Counted from the stretch's first letter, positions 1 to 6,170 are shown. The stretch is 8,212 nucleotides of DNA from Treponema sp. (GCA_016296205.1 JAEDJS010000073.1:1-8212), one strand, 5' to 3'. A program made the numbers and translations. The notes: generated from the letters alone by a model not told the origin.

Positions 1-27
1 CGCTAAAATAGCGCGGCTTTATCTTAC
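1..27 (+). terminator. Right half of a probable Rho-independent terminator of an off-window upstream gene
   Basis: The window opens with CGCTA-aaa-TAGCG (1-13), a perfect 5-bp stem with a 3-base loop. The right arm continues as CGGC (14-17) and is followed by TTTATCTT. This is what remains if the left arm of a longer GC-rich stem (expected GCCG just before base 1) lies outside the window. The shape, a GC-rich stem in AT-rich DNA followed by a short T-rich run, suits an intrinsic terminator of a gene to the left. The missing arm is inferred, not seen. Confidence 0.5.
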
Positions 28-30
28 CTA

Positions 31-49
31 AAGTTTGCGTTGCAAACTT
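31..49 (+). repeat. Perfect 8-bp inverted repeat (hairpin) just before the NYN gene
   Basis: AAGTTTGC (31-38) and GCAAACTT (42-49) are exact reverse complements separated by GTT. The element ends 5 bases before the Shine-Dalgarno sequence and 15 bases before the ATG at 65. It has no T-run after it, so it is not an obvious terminator. It may be a leader hairpin affecting translation or mRNA stability, an operator, or a dispersed intergenic palindrome. Comparable short perfect palindromes occur before feoAB (4441-4456) and before the chemoreceptor (6130-6145). Confidence 0.6.
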
Positions 50-54
50 ATTAT

Positions 55-59
55 GGGAG
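55..59 (+). promoter_or_regulatory. Shine-Dalgarno that fixes the NYN gene start
   Basis: GGGAG at 55-59 lies 5 bases before the ATG at 65. The in-frame ATG at 53 overlaps this sequence and an in-frame TTG at 35 lies inside the hairpin, so 65 is the best start. The same GGGAG core precedes feoAB on the other strand. Confidence 0.7.
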
Positions 60-64
60 TATCT

Positions 65-1072
65 ATGTCTAAGGTTGCAATTTTTTTTGATGCTCAGAAT
101 GTTACAGAAGATATTTCTGTTAATGTTCCTAAAATTTTAAATGAAGCAAATCGTCAGGGAGATGTTCTTTACCAGCGTGCCTATGCAGACTGGAGTCAGG
201 ATAATATGAGTCCTTGGGGCGAACAGCTCAGGCGTACTCCAATTGTGGCAATTCAGCAGTTTATTTTAAAATCCGGAGACCAGAGTACAGACAAGTTGAT
301 TATGATGGATGCAATTCAGATGGCAATTGAGCATCCGGAAATCGACAAATTCATTATTGTAGCACACGACACAGGTTATTATCAGCTTGCATTACGATTG
401 AGGGAACTGGGAAAACGTGTTATCGGTATAGGAAACAAAATCGAAGGAAACAATGTATGGATTAGTGCCTGCAACGAATTCAAATATATTAAGGATCTTG
501 ATTCTGTTGGTGAACTGGCGGATGATGAAGAAATCAACTGTACAAATATTTCGGAAGAAGAAAAGAAGATTGTAAAGGATCATAATCTTGAAATATTTTT
601 GGAAAAAGCCTTTGACAGTACACAGAAATATAAAGATACAGAAAAAGTTCTTATGAGCCGCTTCTGGGAAAGTGTTCTTCGTCTTAAGAGTGACTTTTCT
701 TACAAGGATTATACTTACGAAGATGGAACAAAGATCAAAAGCAGTCGTGACCTTGTAAAATGTTTCCCTGAAATTTTTGAACTTACTGTTGGGGAAGATC
801 ATCAGACTTATTACGTAAGCAAAATAGAAAAGAAATCTTTTGGCCGCCTCACTGGTAAAGTTGTAAAATACGTCGGTGCTACAAGATTCATAGAAGCAGA
901 TAACGGTAAGGGGGAATTCTTTCTGCACATTTCCCAGGTTAACGAAGAGTTTTCAAATGAAAAATTTAAGGAAGGCACGCTGGTTGATTTTGAAGTTGAA
1001 CAGATGCCTGATCCAGCTTCGCCAGAAAAAAACAAACAGCGTGGTCGTGCTATAGATGCAAAAATTATATAG
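65..1072 (+). CDS. NYN (LabA/DUF88-like) domain protein with LOTUS-like middle and C-terminal cold-shock/OB-like domain
   Basis: The protein is 335 aa and predicted cytoplasmic, with no signal peptide or membrane segment. Residues 1-146 look like an NYN/PIN-type nuclease domain: FFDAQNV with D9, then STDKLIMMDAI with D76 and D82, then VAHDTGYYQLALRLRELGK with D102, and VIGIG ending the core. Family members usually show SGDSDF or a near variant at the third site. Here the second Asp of that motif is Gly (HDTGY), so activity may be altered. Residues about 190-253 resemble an OST-HTH/LOTUS winged helix (SYKDYTYEDGTKIKSSRDLV, then CFPEIFEL). Residues about 258-335 look like a cold-shock or OB fold (GRLTGKVVKYV, GEFFLHISQV, EGTLVDFEVE). 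The three parts together suggest RNA binding and RNA cleavage or silencing, but the target is unknown. It is monocistronic as far as can be seen, with a 135-bp gap to the next gene. The family call is confident; nuclease activity is inferred. Confidence 0.8.
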   Translation: MSKVAIFFDAQNVTEDISVNVPKILNEANRQGDVLYQRAYADWSQDNMSPWGEQLRRTPIVAIQQFILKSGDQSTDKLIMMDAIQMAIEHPEIDKFIIVAHDTGYYQLALRLRELGKRVIGIGNKIEGNNVWISACNEFKYIKDLDSVGELADDEEINCTNISEEEKKIVKDHNLEIFLEKAFDSTQKYKDTEKVLMSRFWESVLRLKSDFSYKDYTYEDGTKIKSSRDLVKCFPEIFELTVGEDHQTYYVSKIEKKSFGRLTGKVVKYVGATRFIEADNGKGEFFLHISQVNEEFSNEKFKEGTLVDFEVEQMPDPASPEKNKQRGRAIDAKII

Positions 1073-1172
1073 ATTGATTTTTTGCGATTATTCCCTGGGT
1101 AAAATCCAATGAATTTTTAGTTGACATAATTGTGTGTTATAGTGATGTTTAATTGAAAAATCAAATGTTTGG

Positions 1173-1201
1173 TTGAAAATTATACTATTATTTGCTATAT
1201 T
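1173..1201 (+). promoter_or_regulatory. Predicted sigma-70 promoter of the HAD phosphatase, abutting its start codon
   Basis: TTGAAA (1173-1178) and TATATT (1196-1201) are separated by 17 bases, and TG at 1193-1194 forms an extended -10. The expected transcription start is about 1207-1208, which is the A of the ATG at 1208. This agrees with the absence of any Shine-Dalgarno sequence before that ATG. A weaker alternative is TTGACA at 1121-1126, which lacks a good -10 at proper spacing. Confidence 0.5.
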
Positions 1202-1207
1202 CAAATC

Positions 1208-2044
1208 ATGGAAAAATTACCGGACTCTAAACTCAACATAAAATTAATGGCTTTTGATCTGGACGACACTCTATTAAGCGACCAGAAAATTATTACTCCC
1301 AAAACACTTGATGCCCTTAGAAATGCAGCCGCCAGAGGAATTTATATTGTTCTTTGTAGCGGACGTCCCGAAGCAGGAATTTTCCCTATTGTAGAAATGC
1401 TTGGTTTAAAAGAAACAGAACAGGGTAAATATGTAATTGGTTTTAATGGAGCAGAAGTTTTTGACCTTCACACTGGAGAAATGATTTATGCAAGAACTTT
1501 AAGTCCTTCTACAATGAGTCTGGTTTATAATGAATGCAAGCTCAGAAATCTTGCTCCAATCGCTTATGCTAACGGAAATGTCTATTCAAATAAGGATAAC
1601 AAGTGGACAAGAATTGATGCAGAGCTTTGCAAAATGGGTTTTGTTCAGACAGATGAATTTGAGAAAATAATTGAAACACCAAAACCAAAAATGCTGGTTC
1701 CCGCTGATCCTGCTGATGTGCAGAATTTTTTGCCTGTACTTAAAGAAAAGCTGGGAGACCAGGTTGATGTTTTTGTAAGCAAACCATTTTTTCTTGAAGT
1801 GATGCCCACTGGAGTAGGAAAGGGGGAAGCAATTCTTTGGCTTTCAGAACATTTAGGAATTGATGCCAGACAGACAATGGGATTCGGCGATAGTATGAAT
1901 GATGAAAGCATGCTGCGTCATTGCGGTTATAGTGTTGCAATGCTTAACGGTCTTGATTACGTAAAAGAAATTTCAACTTATATAACCCGCTTTGACAACA
2001 ACAATGATGGAATTGCAGATTTTATCAATTCGTTTGTAATTTAA
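1208..2044 (+). CDS. Cof-type HAD-superfamily phosphatase (class IIB)
   Basis: The protein is 278 aa, the usual size for Cof/YidA-like hydrolases, cytoplasmic and soluble. All four HAD motifs are present: motif I DLDDTLL with nucleophile D17 and acid/base D19, motif II CSGRP (S51), a motif III lysine (probably K205 in GVGKGEAI), and motif IV GFGDSMNDESM (D228, D232) for Mg2+. The cap between residues about 85 and 190 is the C2b type. The family dephosphorylates small metabolites such as sugar phosphates or flavin and pyridoxal phosphates; the substrate cannot be read from the sequence. The start at 1208 places 10 extra residues before the IKLMAFDLDD strand. An in-frame ATG at 1247 would remove most of that strand and an in-frame GTG/TTG further upstream lacks support. 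The 1208 start has no ribosome-binding site, and the nearest promoter suggests a leaderless mRNA. It converges with feoAB, stop to stop, 9 bases apart. Confidence 0.88.
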   Translation: MEKLPDSKLNIKLMAFDLDDTLLSDQKIITPKTLDALRNAAARGIYIVLCSGRPEAGIFPIVEMLGLKETEQGKYVIGFNGAEVFDLHTGEMIYARTLSPSTMSLVYNECKLRNLAPIAYANGNVYSNKDNKWTRIDAELCKMGFVQTDEFEKIIETPKPKMLVPADPADVQNFLPVLKEKLGDQVDVFVSKPFFLEVMPTGVGKGEAILWLSEHLGIDARQTMGFGDSMNDESMLRHCGYSVAMLNGLDYVKEISTYITRFDNNNDGIADFINSFVI

Positions 2045-2053
2045 TAAATTTAG

Positions 2054-2087
2054 TTAAAAACACAGGCAGACAAGTCTCACTGCCAGA
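2054..2087 (-). terminator. Weak possible terminator at the feoAB 3' end
   Basis: Read on the minus strand, GGCAG and CTGCC (2084-2065) can form a 5-bp stem with a 10-base loop, followed by TGTGTTTTTAA overlapping the feoAB stop. The stem is short and lies within the last codons, so support is weak. No better terminator is visible for either convergent gene in the 9-base gap. Confidence 0.22.
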
Positions 2088-4414
2088 GCAAAAATCCAGG
2101 CAATGGCAGTTTGACCAAATACTGCGTAAAATGCATACTTTCTTCCCAGTTCTCTTTTAACGCTTCCTATGGCTGCTACACATGGTGAATAAAGCAGACA
2201 GAAAACCAGAAGTGGAATTACTGTAGAAATTGTAAGGGTGGTAAATAGTGCCTGTTCCGGGTACAAAATTGAAAGTGTGCTTACAACGCTTTCTTTTGCG
2301 ATGAATCCAGTAATCAGTGCGCTGGTAATTTTCCAGTCTCCGAATCCTAAAGGTTTAAAAACTGGTGCAATAATTCCAGAAATTTTTGCCAGGATGCTCT
2401 GGTCTGAATCTTGAACAACCTGCAGATTTGGTGCAAACGTCTGCATAAACCATACAATTATTGTGGCAATAAAAATAATTGTAAATGCTTTCTGCAGAAA
2501 ATCTTTTGCTTTTTCCCACAATAATTGGAAGGTTGTTTTTAAGCCAGGCAGTCTGTAGTTAGGTAATTCCATAACAAAAGGAACTGCTTCACCTCTGAAT
2601 ATTTTCTTGTAAATGCAGGCACAGATTAATCCGCTTATAATTCCAAAGAGATACAGTCCAATCATAATAAAACCGCCATGTTTTGGAAAAAATGCCGATG
2701 CAAAAAAACCATAGATTGGAAGCTTTGCAGTACAACTCATAAATGGAGTAAGAAGAATTGTCATTTTACGGTCACGTTCACTTGGGAGAGTCCGGCTTGC
2801 CATAATACCAGGTACGCTGCATCCAAAACCAATTAGAAGTGGAACAATACTTCTGCCGCTTAAACCAATTTTTCTAAGAAGTTTATCCATGATAAATGCA
2901 ATTCGGGCCATGTATCCTGTATCTTCCAGCAGTGAAAGAAATAAAAATAAAGTGATGATAATCGGAAGAAAAGACAGAACACTTCCAACGCCACCAAAAA
3001 TTCCATCGATTACAAGAGACTGCACTGTTGGATTTACATTTAATTTTTCCAGGCCGGAAGCTGTTAATGCAGTAAGATAATCGATTCCATATTCAAGAAG
3101 CTGTTGAAGAGCAGCACCTATTACATTAAAGGAAAGATAGAACACAAGTGCCATAATAAGAATAAAAACAGGAATAGCTGTCCATTTGCCGGTTAGAATT
3201 TTATCCATCCGTTTGCTTCGTTTTAATTCTTTGCTTTCTTCTGGTTTTACAACAGTTTTTGAAATCACTTTGTCTATAAAGTTGTATCTCATGTCCGCAA
3301 TTGCAGCCTGTCTGTCTAATCCCCGTTCCTGTTCCATCTGGACAATAATGTGTTCAATCATTTCTTTTTCATTCTGATCAAGATCTAAAAGTTCCATTAA
3401 TTCACTGTCGCCTTCAATTATTTTTGTGGCGGCAAATCTTACCGGAATGTTGATTTTTTTTGCATGGTCTTCTATAAGGTGAATGATTGAATGGAGGCAT
3501 CGGTGAACTGCTCCACCATTTTCGTCGTTAGGACAGAAGTCTGTTCTTGCAGGTTTTTCCTGATATTTTGCAATGTGCAGTGCGTGATTCAACAGTTCGT
3601 CTACACCTTCATTTTTGTTGGCAGCGATTGGAACAACAGGTATTCCAAGTTGATTTTCCAGCTCGTTGATGTTGATAGTTCCACCGTTGTTTCTGACTTC
3701 GTCCATCATGTTCAGAGCAAGCACCATTGGGGTCTCTAAAGACATTAACTGCATTGTAAGGTAAAGATTGCGCTCCAGATTTGTAGCATCTACAATGTTG
3801 ATTATTCCAAGGGGTTTTTCTTCCAGAAGGAATTTTCTGGTAACAATTTCTTCGCTGGTGTAGGGACTAAGTGAATAAATTCCAGGAAGGTCAGTAATCA
3901 ATGTATTTGGGTTGTTCTTAATCTGACCACTTTTCTTGTCTACTGTAACTCCCGGAAAATTTCCTACATGCTGATTGCTCCCGGTTAACTGATTGAATAA
4001 TGTTGTTTTTCCGCAGTTCTGATTTCCCGCAAGAGCAAATGTTAATGTTGTTCCGTCTTTTACTGGATTTGCGTGATCTTTTGAATGGAAAATTCCCCCT
4101 TCTCCCAAACCCGGGTGATGGTCTGGTTTTTCTGCACTTGCAGCTGGTTTTTCTGCATGAGCTGCTTCATTATTTTTTCTTTCGCAGATTGAATCGTCTT
4201 TTAATATTATTTTTTGAGCATCGCTTAATCGTAATGTTAATTCATAACCATGAACATTTACTTCTACAGGATCGCCCATGGGTGCATGCTTAACCATGCT
4301 TACAGTCTGGCCAGGAATAAGTCCCATATCCAGAAGATGCTGTTTTAATTCGCCGTCACCTTGGATAGACTCAATTGCTGCCTGTTTTCCAATTGCAAGT
4401 TGTTTTAATGTCAT
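2054..4414 (-). CDS. feoB: Fused FeoA-FeoB ferrous iron transporter
   Basis: The protein is 786 aa and imports Fe2+ across the inner membrane. Residues 1-72 form a complete FeoA SH3-like domain (LLDMGLIPGQTV, NVHGYELTLRLSDAQ). Residues 73-122 are a His/Glu-rich linker. Residues about 123-285 are the FeoB G domain: G1 GNQNCGKT (130-137), switch region GNFPGVTV, G3 DLPG (175-178), G4 NMMD (235-238), G5 near IAANKNEG. A helical GDI-like segment follows (about 300-395), then the polytopic membrane domain from about 411 with both gate motifs, GFGCSVPG (529-536) and SCTAKLPIY (560-568), and the late SPCVAAIGSVKRE (743-755). FeoB usually has GNPNxGK, so Gln replaces Pro here. No FeoC is present. The ATG at 4414 has GGGAG (4425-4421) 6 bases upstream. 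It is transcribed alone from a promoter near 4500. A metal-responsive regulator is expected from family knowledge, but I see no recognisable Fur or DtxR box. Confidence 0.96.
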   Translation of the reverse strand: MTLKQLAIGKQAAIESIQGDGELKQHLLDMGLIPGQTVSMVKHAPMGDPVEVNVHGYELTLRLSDAQKIILKDDSICERKNNEAAHAEKPAASAEKPDHHPGLGEGGIFHSKDHANPVKDGTTLTFALAGNQNCGKTTLFNQLTGSNQHVGNFPGVTVDKKSGQIKNNPNTLITDLPGIYSLSPYTSEEIVTRKFLLEEKPLGIINIVDATNLERNLYLTMQLMSLETPMVLALNMMDEVRNNGGTININELENQLGIPVVPIAANKNEGVDELLNHALHIAKYQEKPARTDFCPNDENGGAVHRCLHSIIHLIEDHAKKINIPVRFAATKIIEGDSELMELLDLDQNEKEMIEHIIVQMEQERGLDRQAAIADMRYNFIDKVISKTVVKPEESKELKRSKRMDKILTGKWTAIPVFILIMALVFYLSFNVIGAALQQLLEYGIDYLTALTASGLEKLNVNPTVQSLVIDGIFGGVGSVLSFLPIIITLFLFLSLLEDTGYMARIAFIMDKLLRKIGLSGRSIVPLLIGFGCSVPGIMASRTLPSERDRKMTILLTPFMSCTAKLPIYGFFASAFFPKHGGFIMIGLYLFGIISGLICACIYKKIFRGEAVPFVMELPNYRLPGLKTTFQLLWEKAKDFLQKAFTIIFIATIIVWFMQTFAPNLQVVQDSDQSILAKISGIIAPVFKPLGFGDWKITSALITGFIAKESVVSTLSILYPEQALFTTLTISTVIPLLVFCLLYSPCVAAIGSVKRELGRKYAFYAVFGQTAIAWIFALAVRLVCLCF

Positions 4415-4440
4415 GATAATCTCCCATAAAAAGTCAAGAA

Positions 4441-4456
4441 GATTGTTTCAACAATC
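4441..4456 (-). repeat. Perfect 7-bp inverted repeat in the feoAB leader
   Basis: GATTGTT (4441-4447) and AACAATC (4450-4456) are exact reverse complements with a 2-base centre, or a 6-bp stem with a tetraloop if folded as RNA. It lies 27 bases before the feoAB ATG and, from the predicted promoter, inside the transcribed leader. It could be an operator for a dimeric repressor or an RNA hairpin. It does not match a Fur box that I recognise. Confidence 0.5.
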
Positions 4457-4473
4457 GATTTACTTCTTATTAG

Positions 4474-4502
4474 AATTTATATTTTCCCCAAAAAAATGTC
4501 AA
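4474..4502 (-). promoter_or_regulatory. Predicted sigma-70 promoter of feoAB
   Basis: On the minus strand a perfect TTGACA (4502-4497) is followed after 17 bases by TAAATT (4479-4474). TATAAA (4481-4476) at 15 bases is an alternative -10. The leader to the ATG would be about 50 bases and includes the palindrome at 4441-4456. The -35 begins only 5 bases beyond the stop codon of the GNAT remnant. Confidence 0.55.
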
Positions 4503-4506
4503 TTAA

Positions 4507-4629
4507 TTACAGATTTTTTTCCATTTTGTAGTGAATCATATCTGCTTCCATAAATTCACTGCCCACTTGAATAAATCCACATTTTTCATAAAACTCTTTT
4601 GCGTGGTATTTTGCATTCAGTTGAAATTG
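4507..4629 (-). pseudogene. 3' remnant of an ElaA-like GNAT acetyltransferase
   Basis: About 40 codons up to the TAA at 4509-4507 read as the C-terminal end of an ElaA-type GNAT N-acetyltransferase. QFQLNAKYHAKEFYEKCGF aligns with the family's LxAQxHxxxFYxxxGF, and VGSEFMEADMIHYKME with VxxxxxExGIPHxxM. Intact members are about 140-155 aa and carry an acetyl-CoA loop (Q/RxxGxG/A), which is absent here. The same frame stays open upstream to 4689 with an ATG, but those codons lie in the terminator hairpin and T-run of the neighbouring transporter and do not resemble GNAT sequence. The piece is too short to fold or bind acetyl-CoA and has no ribosome-binding site, so it is read as a decayed gene end left by deletion or insertion. 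It directly abuts the feoAB promoter. Confidence 0.7.
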
Positions 4630-4637
4630 TTTTCTCC

Positions 4638-4682
4638 AAAAAAAAGTCGGGGTCTTCTTCATAAAATAAGAAAACTCCGACT
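4638..4682 (-). terminator. Strong Rho-independent terminator of the OFA transporter gene
   Basis: On the minus strand AGTCGGAGTTTTCTT (4682-4668) pairs with AAGAAGACCCCGACT (4659-4645) across an 8-base loop. The 15-position stem has one mismatch and one G-U. It is followed by an uninterrupted T-run (4645-4638). It begins about 20 bases after the transporter stop codon and separates that gene from the GNAT remnant and feoAB. Confidence 0.9.
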
Positions 4683-4701
4683 CTCCCAAAGTATTTAAGT
4701 T

Positions 4702-6045
4702 TTACTGCTTGTTGCTTTTTCTAACAAGAATCATGCTGAGTAAAAGTGCAACCATATAAAGTGCACCTGTAACGTAAAGAACTGTCTGATATCCTGTTGG
4801 GTTAATCAAAATTTCTTTTCCGTGGTCAATTACTGTCTGTCCAGCATCATTAAGCAATGGTTTGAATTCACCTACTTTATTTACGATAAAGTTTGCCATT
4901 TGATTTCCTGTAAGCCCTGCAAAAGCCCATGCGCTCAATGTAATTCCGTGAATTGCAGAAATTGAACCCATTCCGTAGTGGTCACTTAAAAGTGTTGGAA
5001 CATTGCTGAATCCGCCACCGTAACCTGCGTTAACCATAAAGATAAGAGCAAGAACAATTACGCAAAGAACAATATTTCCGTTTCCTTTTTCAATTCCGTT
5101 TGTGGCAATTGTGATTACTGTAAGGGCAATGGAAATAATGAAGATAAGTTTGTAAATTGTGTTGCGATCCTTCATTTTGTCTGCCCAGGCACTAAATCCA
5201 ATACGTCCCACAGCGTTAAAGATTGCAGAAATTGTAGAAACAATTGCAACGCTTCCTACAAGGCCGATACATTTAACAATCATTTTTTCCTGACTGATAA
5301 TTGCAAGACCACATGTAATGTTGATGTAGAACATTAACCAGATACCAATGTAGTTTGTAATTGGTTTTGTTCTGATTGTTTCCATGATTCCAGGTTTCTT
5401 TTCTCCAGCCTGTGGTTCATGCCAGTCAGATGGTTTTTTAAGAAGAAGGTGACCGATGAACATCATTACAAAATAAACTGCGGCAAGAATAAGGAACATT
5501 TTCCAGATTCCATTTTCTCCAAGGCCAGTAAGCATTTTCTGCATAATTGGAGAAGCAATTGCTTTTGCGGCACCGAATCCGGCAACTGCCAGACCTGTGG
5601 CCAGACCTTTTTTGTCTTTGAACCATAACATCAGTGTTTTAACTGGACTTAAATAACCTGTTCCAAGTCCAATACCCATGATAAATCCATAACTGATATA
5701 AATACCTACTAATGCAAGTACACTGTGCTGATGCATGCCTCCATACCAGATACATACACCTGTAAGAGCCATACCAAGACCAAAACAAATTGCTGCAATT
5801 AATGAAGATTTGTGAATGTCTTTTTCTACAATGTTTCCCAAAAATGCTGCGCTCATGCCAAGAAAGAAAATTGCAAGACTGAATGCCCATTCAACTGCGC
5901 CTTTTGAAAACCCGATGTATTCAGCAATTTCCTGGCTAAAAATTGACCAGCAGTAAACTGTACCGATACTGCAGTGAAGAAGAAGAGCAGGAATTGCACC
6001 GCGAATCCATTTGTTTTCCCGCCATCCTTTTTTTGTAGTTTCCAT
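4702..6045 (-). CDS. OFA-family (oxalate/formate antiporter-like) major facilitator transporter
   Basis: The protein is 447 aa with about 12 hydrophobic segments, an inner-membrane secondary transporter. The OFA signature is clear in the TM4-TM5 region: GIGLGTGYLSPVKTLMLWF followed by KDKKGLATGLAVAGFG (residues 125-158). A central cytoplasmic loop lies at about 203-228. NAVGRIGFSAWADK (278-291) supplies the TM8 arginine (R281) equivalent to R272 of Oxalobacter OxlT. The TM11 lysine of OxlT (K355) has no obvious counterpart, since SISAIHGITLSAWAFAG (361-377) contains no Lys. Oxalate/formate exchange is therefore not supported; another small monocarboxylate is plausible, and the substrate is unknown. 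The ATG at 6045 has AGGTGG (6056-6051) 5 bases upstream; a GTG at 6054 lies inside that site and is rejected. It is transcribed alone, divergently from the chemoreceptor gene, and ends at a strong terminator. Confidence 0.9.
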   Translation of the reverse strand: METTKKGWRENKWIRGAIPALLLHCSIGTVYCWSIFSQEIAEYIGFSKGAVEWAFSLAIFFLGMSAAFLGNIVEKDIHKSSLIAAICFGLGMALTGVCIWYGGMHQHSVLALVGIYISYGFIMGIGLGTGYLSPVKTLMLWFKDKKGLATGLAVAGFGAAKAIASPIMQKMLTGLGENGIWKMFLILAAVYFVMMFIGHLLLKKPSDWHEPQAGEKKPGIMETIRTKPITNYIGIWLMFYINITCGLAIISQEKMIVKCIGLVGSVAIVSTISAIFNAVGRIGFSAWADKMKDRNTIYKLIFIISIALTVITIATNGIEKGNGNIVLCVIVLALIFMVNAGYGGGFSNVPTLLSDHYGMGSISAIHGITLSAWAFAGLTGNQMANFIVNKVGEFKPLLNDAGQTVIDHGKEILINPTGYQTVLYVTGALYMVALLLSMILVRKSNKQ

Positions 6046-6050
6046 AATTA

Positions 6051-6056
6051 CCACCT
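6051..6056 (-). promoter_or_regulatory. Shine-Dalgarno that fixes the OFA transporter start
   Basis: AGGTGG on the minus strand lies 5 bases before the ATG at 6045. It overlaps the in-frame GTG at 6054, which therefore cannot be the start it serves. Confidence 0.75.
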
Positions 6057-6077
6057 GTGAAAAAAAAAATCAGTAAA

Positions 6078-6106
6078 ATTATAATACTTTTAGGGCATTT
6101 TTTCAA
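6078..6106 (-). promoter_or_regulatory. Predicted sigma-70 promoter of the OFA transporter
   Basis: On the minus strand TTGAAA (6106-6101) and a perfect TATAAT (6083-6078) are separated by 17 bases. Transcription would start near 6071, giving a leader of about 26 bases with the Shine-Dalgarno at its end. Confidence 0.75.
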
Positions 6107-6129
6107 CTGTGGCTGAATTTAATAAAAAA

Positions 6130-6145
6130 TCAAGTTAAAACTTGA
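6130..6145 (+). repeat. Perfect 7-bp palindrome between the divergent promoters
   Basis: TCAAGTT (6130-6136) and AACTTGA (6139-6145) are exact reverse complements around AA. It overlaps the first four bases of the chemoreceptor -35 box (6142-6147) and lies 24 bases upstream of the transporter -35. The position suits an operator that could affect one or both genes. On the minus strand it is followed by six Ts, but a terminator there would serve no visible transcript. Confidence 0.45.
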
Positions 6146-6170
6146 GTTTACGGATTATTCGTTTTATAAT
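6142..6170 (+). promoter_or_regulatory. Predicted sigma-70 promoter of the chemoreceptor gene
   Basis: TTGAGT (6142-6147) and a perfect TATAAT (6165-6170) are separated by 17 bases. Transcription would start near 6177, leaving a leader of about 34 bases before the ATG at 6211. This is a housekeeping-type promoter rather than the flagellar sigma-28 type. Confidence 0.75.

Noticed and set aside
35..64. Upstream TTG (35) or ATG (53) start for the NYN gene
   Set aside because: The TTG lies inside the hairpin and the ATG overlaps the Shine-Dalgarno; the ATG at 65 has ideal spacing from GGGAG.
392..928. Long minus-strand open frame of 178 codons opposite the NYN gene
   Set aside because: It lies fully inside the well-supported plus-strand gene, is Phe-rich low-complexity sequence, and resembles no family.
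1058..1085. GCAAAAA/TTTTTGC inverted repeat at the end of the NYN gene as a terminator
   Set aside because: The stem is nearly all A-T and overlaps the stop codon, and no T-run follows it.
1121..1149. TTGACA with TATAGT as a promoter of the HAD gene
   Set aside because: TATAGT lies only 11 bases from TTGACA, and the hexamer at 17 bases (GATGTT) is poor; the promoter at 1173-1201 fits better.
4507..4689. The 60-codon minus-strand frame as a working small protein
   Set aside because: Its start lies in a terminator hairpin without a ribosome-binding site, and its second half is clearly the tail of a larger acetyltransferase.
6045..6054. GTG at 6054 as the start of the OFA transporter
   Set aside because: It falls within the AGGTGG Shine-Dalgarno that serves the ATG at 6045.
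6136..6165. Flagellar sigma-28 promoter before the chemoreceptor
   Set aside because: TAAA occurs at 6136-6139, but no GCCGATAA-like -10 follows at about 15 bases; the sigma-70 match is much stronger.
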